Below the pieces are notes generated by a model. The model was given only the letters and a program-made list of their open reading frames with translations. It ran no database searches and had not been told where the DNA came from. DNA of 6,171 bases from Planctomycetota bacterium (GTDB taxonomy: Bacteria; Planctomycetota; UBA8742; SKZP01; JAIOTL01). Location of the stretch: positions 1 to 6,171 of the forward strand of contig JAIOTL010000212.1 of NCBI GenBank assembly GCA_021106775.1. The letters are read 5' to 3'. The position numbers and the translations under genes are program-made. Each line of letters starts with the position of its first letter. The stretch's first letter is position 1. This document shows, piece after piece, positions 1-6,171 of the stretch.

Positions 1-625
1 GCGAAAGTGTACGCATCCACACTTTAATGTCATCAATTATGAGAAGGTCTGTGCTGTCGCCTCCGATGTCAACGATTATCCCGCTTTTGCCGAATTTTTG
101 GTCGTAACGAATGAAATTGTAAATCGCAAGTGACGAAATCTGTACACCAACGACTTTGATACCCGCATTGTTGCACATTTCGATGTATTGACTGACGGTA
201 TCACGTCTTGCAGCAAACAACAGTACTTCGACATCTTCACCAGGTGTTGGATTCGGCGTAATGAGCTGATAATCCCACAAAATTTTCGATTCTTCAATTT
301 GACCCGGAAATTGATTTTTAGCTTCGAAACGCACTGTTTCACGGAATTTCTTAGGGTCAAGATACGGAATCGCAATTGATCGGTTAAAAGTTTGATGACC
401 AGGAATCGAAATGAAAACTTCGTCGTTTTTCATTTTAACCTGAGTCGATAAATCCATGAGTGCGACTTGAAGCCGCTCCTCGTACGTCTGTTCCAATTCA
501 GGGTCTAATTTCGGTAGCTCGACAATCTGAATATCGAGTATTTCCACATCTTCCTTCGTGGTCGTCATTTTGACAGCCTTGACTGAAGTTGTGCCGAGTT
601 CAATCCCCCATGCTACTTTTGCCAT
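1..625 (-). CDS. pilM: Type IV pilus assembly protein PilM, N-terminal 208 codons (runs off left edge)
   Basis: This minus-strand ORF starts with ATG at 625-623 and stays open to position 1, so only the N-terminal part is present (the family is usually about 350 residues). I translated it by hand; it begins MAKVAWGIELGTTSVKAVKM. Residues 7-18 (GIELGTTSVKAV) fit the phosphate-1 loop of the FtsA/actin-like ATPase fold, and residues 184-198 (IVDIGGDSTDLLIID) fit the phosphate-2 loop. The stretch EVFISIPGHQTFNR (69-82) is typical of PilM proteins. PilM is a cytoplasmic actin-like protein that binds the N-terminal tail of PilN and links the inner-membrane PilN/PilO complex to the cytoplasmic side of the type IV pilus or type II secretion machine. 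pilN, pilO and similar genes would be expected further left on the same strand, outside the window. The start is supported by a Shine-Dalgarno-like AAGAGGT just upstream. The call rests on recognised motifs, not a database search. Confidence 0.85.
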   Translation of the reverse strand, partial: MAKVAWGIELGTTSVKAVKMTTTKEDVEILDIQIVELPKLDPELEQTYEERLQVALMDLSTQVKMKNDEVFISIPGHQTFNRSIAIPYLDPKKFRETVRFEAKNQFPGQIEESKILWDYQLITPNPTPGEDVEVLLFAARRDTVSQYIEMCNNAGIKVVGVQISSLAIYNFIRYDQKFGKSGIIVDIGGDSTDLLIIDDIKVWMRTLS

Positions 626-630
626 GTCTA

Positions 631-637
631 ACCTCTT
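631..637 (-). promoter_or_regulatory. Ribosome binding site of pilM
   Basis: The minus strand reads AAGAGGT here, ending five bases before the ATG of the pilM-like gene. The spacing from the AGAGG core is about six bases, which is normal, and it supports the chosen start. No convincing -35/-10 pair was found upstream of it. Confidence 0.6.
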
Positions 638-1286
638 CGGTTTGTGTTAGTAAAAAAAAATGAATTCCGATAAATGTGTCCAAAAAAAAGTAAAAATTTT
701 CCTTGAAATCTAATTCCGCTACAGCCTAATTCACTAGCATGCAACGAACCGCTCTCTGCAAGAAATACTGTGCATCATTGATTTACGTTTTGAATGATTG
801 ACAAAAGATTTATTAGGTTTAATTTCTTCTGCCAAATCCGCAAAACATCAACGAATTGCGCTGTTCAATAAATTTCAAAAAAGTCTAGTTCACCATGCAG
901 AATTTCTGCCGGTTATAAGGTCAGCTCGTTTCTAAAATCCCGACTTAATAACTTCAGTCTGATACTACCGGTTTACAAAGGGTTTTTTACGATTGAGATT
1001 TCAAAAAAATAGAATTCAAAATAAGATAATTTATGAAACATCAAATATAAATGTTTTAAAATATCGAGTTCAACGAAAAACTTCTCCGAACAAGCAAATC
1101 TTAAGCGGAAGTACGAAATTCGTTGTCTTTTCGGGGAGGGGATGGTTAAAGTTATCTGCAATTATCTTGTATTTGGGATGTATGTCAAGCATCCATTTTA
1201 AATTTCCATGCTTAACAGTCAGATTCGAAATGTATCGAAACCTTCATTACTTGACAGTGTTTTATTACTCATGAGAACATTTTAAT

Positions 1287-1291
1287 GGAGG
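1287..1291 (+). promoter_or_regulatory. Ribosome binding site that fixes the start at 1297
   Basis: GGAGG lies five bases upstream of the ATG at 1297 and overlaps the alternative ATG at 1285. Starting at 1285 would place the Shine-Dalgarno sequence inside the coding region and add the acidic MEEK in front of a canonical MKKA signal peptide. The site therefore argues for 1297. Confidence 0.8.
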
Positions 1292-1296
1292 AAAAA

Positions 1297-2658
1297 ATGA
1301 AAAAAGCATTAATGGCAATCACAATCGTGCTTGTGCTGAGTTCTATGGTTATTGCTCAGCCCATGGGTATCAAAGACAAGAACGGGGACAGACCTTTCAA
1401 AAGTGATAATGAGAATCCCCGGATGAAAGTCAAAGAATTAAGCGATGAAGACCGCGAAAAGTTGGAAAAAGAGATGTATGAGCGAAGAATTGAAATGATG
1501 AAGAAAATTCTCGACGCAATCAAGGAAAAATATGAGCTGAACGACGAACAAAGAAAACAGCTTGAAGACATTTTCATCAAAATGATGGAAAATCAACAAA
1601 AGCTGCGCAATAAGATGAAAAATGAGCTTGAAGCAGTCAAGAAAAAACAAGAAAAAGAATTGAGAAAGCTTCTCGGTGACAAGTACGAAGCATTCAAGAA
1701 AGAATTGAAAAGATTGGAAAAATCTAAACAAATGGGCAAACCAGGCAGAGAGCGCGAAAGCAGGATGCCGCTCGCGAAAATTGCGGAAACGCTTAAATTA
1801 ACGAAGGAACAAAAAAAGAAATTTAACAAAGCTCTCGAAAAAATGATGAAGGAAATCAACAAACTCAGAGACCAAGCAGGCAAAGACGGATGGACAAGTA
1901 AGAAAATGAGGGGCAAAATCGAGGTGATTAGCACTGAATTTGAAAAAGCACTGAAGGAAATACTCACAGTTGTCCAATGGGAAAAATATAACGACATGAA
2001 AAAGCGAATAGTGCCAGGTCAGCCCAATCGACAAGGTCCCAACAATCGCAGGCAGATTGACCCTGATAAAATTATTGAAGAGCTTGGTTTGAGTGAAACG
2101 CAGAAAAAAGCTTTTAATAAAGCATCGAAAAAATTTGAGAAAGCACGTGCGGAATTGATGGAAATATTGAAAAACAGCGGACTGAGCAGGAAAGAGATTA
2201 TGGAAAAAATGCAAGCACTTGCGGAAAAATACGAAGCTGAAATCAAGAAGATACTGACTTCGGAGCAATTGGACAAGCTGAAAGAGCTGCAGAAGAAGGC
2301 AGCACAAGCACTCAAAGGCAGAGAACCGCAACCGAATCAGCGAAGAGGCGGATTCGAAAGTCTTCTGAATACTCTTGAACTCAACGAGGAACAGCAAAAA
2401 ACGATAAAGGAATTTTTCGAGGATTTTAGAGAAGCAAGTGAGAAACTCAGAGAAGAACGCGGGAATCCTGAGGTAATGCGTGAAAAAATGCAGAAAATAT
2501 TCCAGGAATTAATCGAGAAAATCAAATCTCAGCTAAATGATGAGCAGAAGGAAAAACTGGAAGGCTGGCAGAAAAATGCTGAGGATTCAAAAAAACCAGA
2601 TGGGAAAGAGAAACCGCGCAGAAAAATGCCCAAAAAACCAGAAAATCCTGAAGAATAA
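1297..2658 (+). CDS. Exported Spy/CpxP-like protein with four tandem LTxxQ modules
   Basis: The 453-residue product begins MKKALMAITIVLVLSSMVIA, a clear type I signal peptide with likely cleavage after VIA (residue 20), so it should act in the periplasm. The rest is Lys/Glu-rich, helical and contains no cysteine. I see four modules of about 75 residues, each with two L-[TNS]-x-x-Q-like motifs as in Spy and CpxP. The first motifs are LNDEQ (81), LTKEQ (168), LSETQ (265) and LNEEQ (362). The second are a degenerate LGDKY (126), LTVVQ (223), LTSEQ (320) and LNDEQ (413). Pro/Arg/Gln/Gly-rich linkers separate the modules (about 143-158, 237-256, 340-353), and a basic, proline-rich tail closes the protein (431-453). 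Known Spy and CpxP are single-module, ATP-independent chaperones or stress sensors of roughly 140-160 residues. A chaperone role here is inferred; a coiled-coil structural protein is the main alternative because charged helices can mimic such motifs. The gene ends at its own terminator. Confidence 0.7.
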   Translation: MKKALMAITIVLVLSSMVIAQPMGIKDKNGDRPFKSDNENPRMKVKELSDEDREKLEKEMYERRIEMMKKILDAIKEKYELNDEQRKQLEDIFIKMMENQQKLRNKMKNELEAVKKKQEKELRKLLGDKYEAFKKELKRLEKSKQMGKPGRERESRMPLAKIAETLKLTKEQKKKFNKALEKMMKEINKLRDQAGKDGWTSKKMRGKIEVISTEFEKALKEILTVVQWEKYNDMKKRIVPGQPNRQGPNNRRQIDPDKIIEELGLSETQKKAFNKASKKFEKARAELMEILKNSGLSRKEIMEKMQALAEKYEAEIKKILTSEQLDKLKELQKKAAQALKGREPQPNQRRGGFESLLNTLELNEEQQKTIKEFFEDFREASEKLREERGNPEVMREKMQKIFQELIEKIKSQLNDEQKEKLEGWQKNAEDSKKPDGKEKPRRKMPKKPENPEE

Positions 2659-2687
2659 TACTTCATTGTAATTGAACCCTCCCTTTT

Positions 2688-2716
2688 AAAACTCCGCTTC
2701 GGTGGAGTTTTTTTTT
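2688..2716 (+). terminator. Rho-independent terminator after the LTxxQ gene
   Basis: A ten-pair stem (2688-2697 with 2702-2711; nine Watson-Crick pairs and one G-T) closes on a TTCG loop with the stabilising C(TTCG)G arrangement. The T run continues to 2716. It begins about 30 bases after the stop codon. Its polarity is for rightward transcription, so it should separate this gene from the downstream glycosylase. Confidence 0.9.
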
Positions 2717-2767
2717 GAATAATCTGCTTCCAATTTTGTTGAATGATTGAACATAAAAATTTTGTTA

Positions 2768-3433
2768 ATGAGTAAAATGTATCCAAAAAATTGCCTAAAA
2801 TTGTTGAATTTGCAATCGATTTACGCTGATATCAAGCATGAAATTGCAGTGCGGATAATCGAGTTCGATAAAATCTGGGAATCGAACACCGATGAAGAAT
2901 TATTCGCTGAATTCGCGTTCTGTCTGCTGACACCACAGTCAAAAGCTCGAAAATGCTGGTCTGCCGTCGAAAAGCTTATTACAAACAATGTGTTAATAGA
3001 AGGTTCAGAAGCCGATATCGTGAAGCATCTTGACGGAGTTCGATTTCACAATAAAAAAGCACGAAATGTCGTGGAAGCACGCGAAAAGTTTTTCATTGAT
3101 GGGAAATTTACGATAAAAAATATTATACTTAGGTTTGAGGTTAGTCAGGCGCGGGAATTTTTGGTTGAAAATGTTAAGGGTTTCGGCATGAAAGAGGCGA
3201 GTCATTTTCTGCGCAACGTTGGAAAAGGAGCTGAAATCGCAATCCTTGACCGTCACATTTTGCGCAACCTTGTAAACTTCAAGGTTATAGAAGAGCTTCC
3301 AAAATCTATACCCAAGAATATGTATTATGAAATCGAATCGCGCATGAAGGAGTTTGCGAAAAGGATTGAGATACCTCTAAATCACCTTGATATTCTGCTC
3401 TGGTTCAAAGAGGCAGGTGAAATATTCAAGTAG
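2768..3433 (+). CDS. ogg: 8-oxoguanine DNA glycosylase/AP lyase, Ogg2 family
   Basis: The 221-residue product matches the Ogg2 branch of helix-hairpin-helix glycosylases, which excise 8-oxoguanine from DNA and nick the abasic site by beta-elimination. The helix-hairpin-helix region reads VKGFGMKEASHFLRNVG (136-152), where K142 fits the Schiff-base lysine. AILDRHILR (158-166) carries D161, the expected catalytic aspartate. The protein ends in lysine (K221); in archaeal Ogg2 enzymes the C-terminal lysine is known to help distinguish 8-oxoguanine from guanine, and from memory the closing LDILLWFKEAGEIFK resembles the end of the Methanocaldococcus enzyme. No Cys4 iron-sulfur motif is present at the C-terminus, which argues against endonuclease III (Nth). 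I chose the ATG at 2768; TTG at 2747 and ATG at 2777 are alternatives, and none has a good Shine-Dalgarno sequence. No clear promoter lies in the short gap after the terminator. Confidence 0.88.
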   Translation: MSKMYPKNCLKLLNLQSIYADIKHEIAVRIIEFDKIWESNTDEELFAEFAFCLLTPQSKARKCWSAVEKLITNNVLIEGSEADIVKHLDGVRFHNKKARNVVEAREKFFIDGKFTIKNIILRFEVSQAREFLVENVKGFGMKEASHFLRNVGKGAEIAILDRHILRNLVNFKVIEELPKSIPKNMYYEIESRMKEFAKRIEIPLNHLDILLWFKEAGEIFK

Positions 3434-3456
3434 TCTAATTCTGAGTCCGAAAAAGC

Positions 3457-3486
3457 TTGCAAATAGTGATGATTGTTTGGTATATT
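3457..3486 (+). promoter_or_regulatory. Possible sigma70-type promoter of ftsH
   Basis: TTGCAA at 3457-3462 and TATATT at 3481-3486 are separated by 18 bases, matching the -35 and -10 consensus at four and five of six positions. It lies in the 155-base gap between ogg and ftsH, about 100 bases upstream of the ftsH start. In AT-rich DNA such matches arise by chance, so this is only a candidate. Confidence 0.35.
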
Positions 3487-3516
3487 GCACAATTCACTTT
3501 TCTATAAACTTTTTTT

Positions 3517-3577
3517 GCAATTAGTTGTTGATTAAAGTAGTTTTCAGCAATTAGTTAATTTGAATCAGACCAATTAG
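3517..3577 (+). repeat. Short direct repeats upstream of ftsH
   Basis: GCAATTAGTT occurs at 3517-3526 and 3547-3556, exactly 30 bases apart, and the core CAATTAG recurs at 3571-3577 just before the Shine-Dalgarno sequence. They lie downstream of the candidate promoter, in what would be the leader. They could be a regulator site or simply AT-rich coincidence. Confidence 0.35.
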
Positions 3578-3580
3578 GAG
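3576..3580 (+). promoter_or_regulatory. Ribosome binding site of the first ftsH segment
   Basis: AGGAG lies eight bases upstream of the ATG at 3589, a normal distance. No comparable site precedes the ATG at 4069 of the second segment, which matters for deciding how that segment is translated. Confidence 0.75.
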
Positions 3581-3588
3581 CATCGTAA

Positions 3589-4062
3589 ATGCCTGACAAA
3601 CCCAATCAGCCTGTACCACCACCAGGGGATGAACAGCCAAAGAAAAGTATAATGCCGTTAGTTTTTATCATGATTCTTATCGGCGGATTAATTTATCTGA
3701 TTATGGGCGGTACAAGCTCGAAATATAAAGAAATTTCAGCGGGATTGTTTTACAGTTGGTTTCCAAGCGAATCTCAGCTTGAGAGGCTGAAGAATAGTGA
3801 TGGTTCATCTGTAACTTTAGCTCAGCAAAAGGATAGTATCAAGGTTGCCAAGCTTGAAAGAATCGGCAATGAGGAGTTTCGCGGAGAATTCATTAATCAG
3901 CAGAAATTGCCGAATATTGAAAAGCCGATAAAGTATTTTCGCGTTGCAATTGCCAGCGACAGAAGCATTCCTGAAAATTTCACGGATAGGTTGCAGTATT
4001 ATCTTGGCGAGAATTATTCCGAAGGTGCTTCGGGCACAATGTTCTCAATGGTTCTGATATAA
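3589..4062 (+). CDS. ftsH: FtsH N-terminal segment: first membrane helix and periplasmic domain
   Basis: This 157-residue product is the front part of an FtsH membrane protease. A proline-rich cytoplasmic leader (1-20) is followed by a strong membrane helix (about 21-40, [20 protein letters not shown]) and a periplasmic domain of about 110 residues (43-150). It stops at TAA (4060-4062) after MFSMVLI, where the second membrane helix should begin. The codons TAC and ATA and then the ATG of the next ORF follow in the same frame, so one substitution in the TAA would restore a 776-residue FtsH over 3589-5919. The segment has a good ribosome binding site and no other disruption. Alone it has no ATPase or protease domain. 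It may be half of a naturally split FtsH, the product of a recent nonsense mutation, or a sequencing or assembly error. The sequence alone cannot decide between these. Confidence 0.8.
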   Translation: MPDKPNQPVPPPGDEQPKKSIMPLVFIMILIGGLIYLIMGGTSSKYKEISAGLFYSWFPSESQLERLKNSDGSSVTLAQQKDSIKVAKLERIGNEEFRGEFINQQKLPNIEKPIKYFRVAIASDRSIPENFTDRLQYYLGENYSEGASGTMFSMVLI

Positions 4063-4068
4063 TACATA

Positions 4069-5919
4069 ATGCCTATTGTGCTGATTTTCGGTCTTCTGTG
4101 GTTTGTGTTCCTGCGAAAAGCGGGCGGCGGTGCTGGCGGTCCAGGTGCTGTATTCAACTTCGCAAAAAGTAAAGCACGTTTGTACAAAAAAGGCCAGGTG
4201 AAAGTAACGTTCAAGGATGTTGCAGGTATTGACGAAGCAGTCGAGGAAACGCGTGAGCTTGTACAGTTTTTAAAAACACCGGAAAAATTTGTGAATATTG
4301 GCGGACAGATTCCGCGTGGTGTGCTTATGACAGGACCTCCCGGCTGTGGCAAGACTCTTTTGGGTAAAGCAATTGCAGGCGAGGCTGATGTCCCGTTTTT
4401 TAATATTTCGGGCTCGGATTTTGTTGAAATGTTTGTCGGTGTCGGCGCATCGCGGGTTCGTGACCTTTTCAAGCAGGCTCGTGAAAAAGCACCCTGCGTA
4501 GTTTTCCTTGACGAGATAGATGCTGTTGGAAGACAGCGTGGCTCAGGACTTGGTGGTGGACATGACGAGCGGGAACAGACACTAAATCAGATTCTTGTGG
4601 AAATGGACGGTTTTGAGTCGAACAGCGGGGTAATTGTGATTGCAGCGACGAACAGACCCGATGTTCTCGATTCTGCTTTGCTTCGTCCCGGACGGTTTGA
4701 CAGGAAAGTCATCATTGATTTACCGGATGTCAAGGGTAGAGAGAAAATTTTCGAAGTTCATATGAAAAAGGTCAAGCACATTGCCGATTTAGATTATGAA
4801 CGCATCGCTCGTGCAACACCGGGTTTTACGGGTGCAGATATTGCGAACATGGTAAACGAGGCAGCAATTTATGCTGTGATGCATGCTAAATTGCAGGTTG
4901 ACATGGAATCGCTTGAGGAATCGCGGGATAAAGTACGCTTCGGCAAAGAACGTAAATCCAAGGTGATTTCTGAACGTGAACGCAAGCTGACGTCGTATCA
5001 CGAAGCTGGTCACGCTCTTTTGCAGCATTACCTCAAAAACACCGATCCTGTGCATAAAATCACGATAATTCCGCGTGGAAGTTACGGTGGTGCAACGATG
5101 TCGCTACCACTTGAGGACAGGCAGACGTACGCGGAGAAATTTCTTCAAGATACGCTGGTTGTGTTGTTTGGCGGTCGAATCGCAGAAAAAATTGTATTCG
5201 ACGAGGTTTCAACAGGTGCAAGCAATGATATAAAACAGGCATCGGAAATCGCCAGGCAGATGATAACAAACTGGGGAATGAACGAGAATATTGGTCCCAT
5301 CAACGTTTCGACTTCAGAAGAACATATTTTCCTTGGCAGAGAAATTGCCAGACAGAAGACTTTCTCGGAGGATATGGCACGAAAAATTGATGAAGAGATG
5401 ATGAAATTGATTAAAGCGTCTGAAACAAAAGCGAAGCAGATGATTGAGGATAAGAGGGATCAGCTTGATTTGATTGCAAATGCACTTATGAGATTTGAGA
5501 CGATTTCGGGTGAAGAACTTGCGGTGCTGCTTAAGGAAAGCAAACTTGAAGCAATCGGTGAATTGCGCAGGAAAGTGAAAGAAGCAGCGGAGAAATTGCG
5601 GAAAGAAAAGGAAGCACAATTGCTGTTGCAGAAGCAGAAGCAGGAAGAAACTGATGATGAAAATGAGGAAGCCGTGGAAATAGATGACGATGTAACCGAG
5701 AAAACATCGGCAGATACTACTGCTCAGACTGACGAAAATTCTGAAACCGCAGATGATTCACCAAATAAAACCGATGCTGATGCTGAAATCGCTGCAAAAT
5801 CGCACAATAACGAGAATGTATCATCGGAATCAATGGAAAACACTGAATCAGCGAAGAATGATGGTGGTTTAGCACTACCTCGCCCGAAAATCCTCGATGA
5901 CAACCCGGATAATAAATAA
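4069..5919 (+). CDS. ftsH: ATP-dependent zinc metalloprotease FtsH, main part (second membrane helix, AAA+, M41)
   Basis: The 616-residue product carries the catalytic part of FtsH, the membrane-bound hexameric protease that unfolds and degrades damaged membrane proteins and some cytoplasmic regulators. The order is: second membrane helix ([14 protein letters not shown], 1-14) followed by RK; AAA+ domain with Walker A GPPGCGKT (89-96), pore loop MFVG (121-124), Walker B VVFLDEID (144-151) and second region of homology [19 protein letters not shown] (194-212, arginine fingers R206 and R209); M41 peptidase with HEAGH (311-315) and third zinc ligand D387 in GASNDIK. All catalytic residues are intact. 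A charged, probably coiled segment (about 496-526) leads to an acidic low-complexity tail to 616, longer than in E. coli FtsH. The ATG at 4069 lies six bases after the upstream stop in the same frame and lacks a Shine-Dalgarno sequence, so translation would need reinitiation or stop readthrough. The N-terminal segment is described separately. Confidence 0.93.
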   Translation: MPIVLIFGLLWFVFLRKAGGGAGGPGAVFNFAKSKARLYKKGQVKVTFKDVAGIDEAVEETRELVQFLKTPEKFVNIGGQIPRGVLMTGPPGCGKTLLGKAIAGEADVPFFNISGSDFVEMFVGVGASRVRDLFKQAREKAPCVVFLDEIDAVGRQRGSGLGGGHDEREQTLNQILVEMDGFESNSGVIVIAATNRPDVLDSALLRPGRFDRKVIIDLPDVKGREKIFEVHMKKVKHIADLDYERIARATPGFTGADIANMVNEAAIYAVMHAKLQVDMESLEESRDKVRFGKERKSKVISERERKLTSYHEAGHALLQHYLKNTDPVHKITIIPRGSYGGATMSLPLEDRQTYAEKFLQDTLVVLFGGRIAEKIVFDEVSTGASNDIKQASEIARQMITNWGMNENIGPINVSTSEEHIFLGREIARQKTFSEDMARKIDEEMMKLIKASETKAKQMIEDKRDQLDLIANALMRFETISGEELAVLLKESKLEAIGELRRKVKEAAEKLRKEKEAQLLLQKQKQEETDDENEEAVEIDDDVTEKTSADTTAQTDENSETADDSPNKTDADAEIAAKSHNNENVSSESMENTESAKNDGGLALPRPKILDDNPDNK

Positions 5920-5923
5920 TGTT

Positions 5924-6030
5924 TTGTCATTCTGAACTAATGAAGCGGATGAAGTCCTTTAATTATCCATATGTTTATACGCTAGGATTCTTCGCAAAGA
6001 AAAAGCATCAATGATGCCTCAGAATGACAA
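5924..6030. repeat. Non-coding element with 12-bp terminal inverted repeats (MITE/REP-like)
   Basis: TTGTCATTCTGA at 5924-5935 is a perfect inverted copy of TCAGAATGACAA at 6019-6030, bounding a 107-base element. Inside, GCGGATGAAGTCCT (5945-5958) is a degraded inverted partner of AGGATTCTTCGC (5984-5995), and GCATCA-A-TGATGC (6005-6017) forms a small hairpin. From memory, GTCATTCTGA...TCAGAATGAC intergenic repeats recur in many copies in assorted bacterial genomes, but I could not verify this here. It lies between two convergent genes, the usual home of such elements, and only one copy is visible in the window. No T run follows the hairpins, so it is not an obvious intrinsic terminator. Confidence 0.65.
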
Positions 6031-6060
6031 GTTGCATTCGATAAATTTTGTCCCAAAGCA

Positions 6061-6171
6061 CTAGGAATCGCTGGAATTGTCGGCATACTCGTCTTCATCT
6101 GCTGAATCTGACAGGTTTTCAAGAGTGAGTCCTTCGATTATCGGCTTTTGGGAATCAAGCGCCAGATACCC
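6061..6171 (-). CDS. C-terminal 36 codons of an unidentified gene (runs off right edge)
   Basis: On the minus strand one frame is open from the right edge to a TAG at 6063-6061; the other two minus-strand frames hit stops within about 35 bases of the edge. The peptide begins GYLALDSQKPIIEGLTLENL and continues into an acidic, serine-rich tail ending NSSDS. I do not recognise the family from so short a piece. The gene converges on ftsH, with the inverted-repeat element between them. The evidence is an open frame plus protein-like composition only. Confidence 0.55.
   Translation of the reverse strand, partial: GYLALDSQKPIIEGLTLENLSDSADEDEYADNSSDS

Larger units (their letters stand above)
626..1296. 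other. Divergent intergenic region without a convincing gene
   Basis: These 671 bases separate pilM (leftward) from the LTxxQ gene (rightward) and must contain the control regions of both. The sequence is AT-rich with long A runs. I see no tRNA, rRNA or CRISPR structure and no credible coding frame. Small symmetric elements are present: GCAGAA-T-TTCTGC at 897-909, ACGAAATTCGT at 1113-1123, and AAGCAT (1187-1192) facing ATGCTT (1208-1213). TCGAAA occurs twice ten bases apart at 1225-1230 and 1235-1240, one helical turn, just upstream of a TTGACA at 1251-1256. Any of these could be an operator, but each is short enough to be chance. TTGACA also occurs at 798-803. Neither TTGACA has a good -10 box at normal spacing. 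Confidence 0.5.

Noticed and set aside
188..379. A 63-codon plus-strand ORF opposite pilM
   Set aside because: It lies wholly inside the conserved pilM coding sequence and has no ribosome binding site or recognisable content.
1142..1201. A 19-codon mini-ORF after a purine-rich GGGGAGGGG
   Set aside because: The Shine-Dalgarno-like GGAGG is only two bases from the ATG, too close to work well, and the peptide has no support beyond that.
1251..1256. TTGACA as a -35 box for the LTxxQ gene
   Set aside because: No TATAAT-like hexamer is present 16-18 bases downstream, so a promoter call is not justified. The TTGACA at 798-803 fails the same test.
993..1274. A 93-codon plus-strand ORF in the intergenic region
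   Set aside because: It starts with TTG without a ribosome binding site, its product has no recognisable motif and an odd composition, and another ORF overlaps it on the opposite strand. It looks like chance in AT-rich DNA.
1285..1296. Upstream ATG at 1285 as the start of the LTxxQ gene
   Set aside because: The ribosome binding site would lie inside the coding sequence and the signal peptide would gain an acidic leader. The ATG at 1297 has ideal spacing.
1593..2397. Long minus-strand ORFs opposite the LTxxQ gene
   Set aside because: They are Phe/Leu/Ser-rich mirror images of a Lys/Glu-rich coding strand. The plus-strand gene has a signal peptide, ribosome binding site and terminator.
4060..4062. 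Reassignment of UAA to an amino acid as the explanation for the split ftsH
   Set aside because: TAA ends the LTxxQ gene just before a strong terminator and also ends ftsH at 5917-5919, so TAA works as a stop in this genome.

Overview
The window is AT-rich (roughly 40% G+C by eye) bacterial chromosomal DNA from a Gram-negative (diderm) organism. It carries a type IV pilus assembly gene (pilM), an exported Spy/CpxP-like protein, an 8-oxoguanine DNA glycosylase of the Ogg2 family and an FtsH protease. The wording of PilM and FtsH reminds me of the Planctomycetota/Verrucomicrobiota/Lentisphaerota group, but this is recall and not a phylogeny. Nothing in the window looks like a phage, plasmid or defence island.

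Layout. Positions 1-625 (minus strand) hold the first 208 codons of pilM, which runs off the left edge. Positions 626-1296 are a 671-base divergent intergenic region with no convincing gene. Positions 1297-2658 (+) encode a secreted, cysteine-free, highly charged helical protein that reads as four tandem LTxxQ (Spy/CpxP-like) modules. It ends at a strong UUCG-tetraloop terminator (2688-2716). Positions 2768-3433 (+) encode Ogg2. Positions 3589-5919 (+) are the ftsH locus. It is one reading frame of 776 residues interrupted by a single in-frame TAA at 4060-4062, so it appears as two ORFs: 3589-4062 (first membrane helix and periplasmic domain) and 4069-5919 (second membrane helix, AAA+ ATPase and M41 zinc peptidase). 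Positions 5924-6030 are a non-coding element with perfect 12-bp terminal inverted repeats. Positions 6061-6171 (minus strand) hold the last 36 codons of an unidentified gene convergent with ftsH.

How the parts relate. The genes do not form one obvious pathway. The terminator after the LTxxQ gene and the separate promoter-like sequence before ftsH suggest independent transcription units. The LTxxQ protein (periplasmic chaperone-like) and FtsH (membrane protein quality control) could both serve envelope proteostasis, and Ogg2 repairs oxidised guanine. The two points most worth checking are the split ftsH and the four-module LTxxQ protein. I see no clear evidence of a wholly new system.
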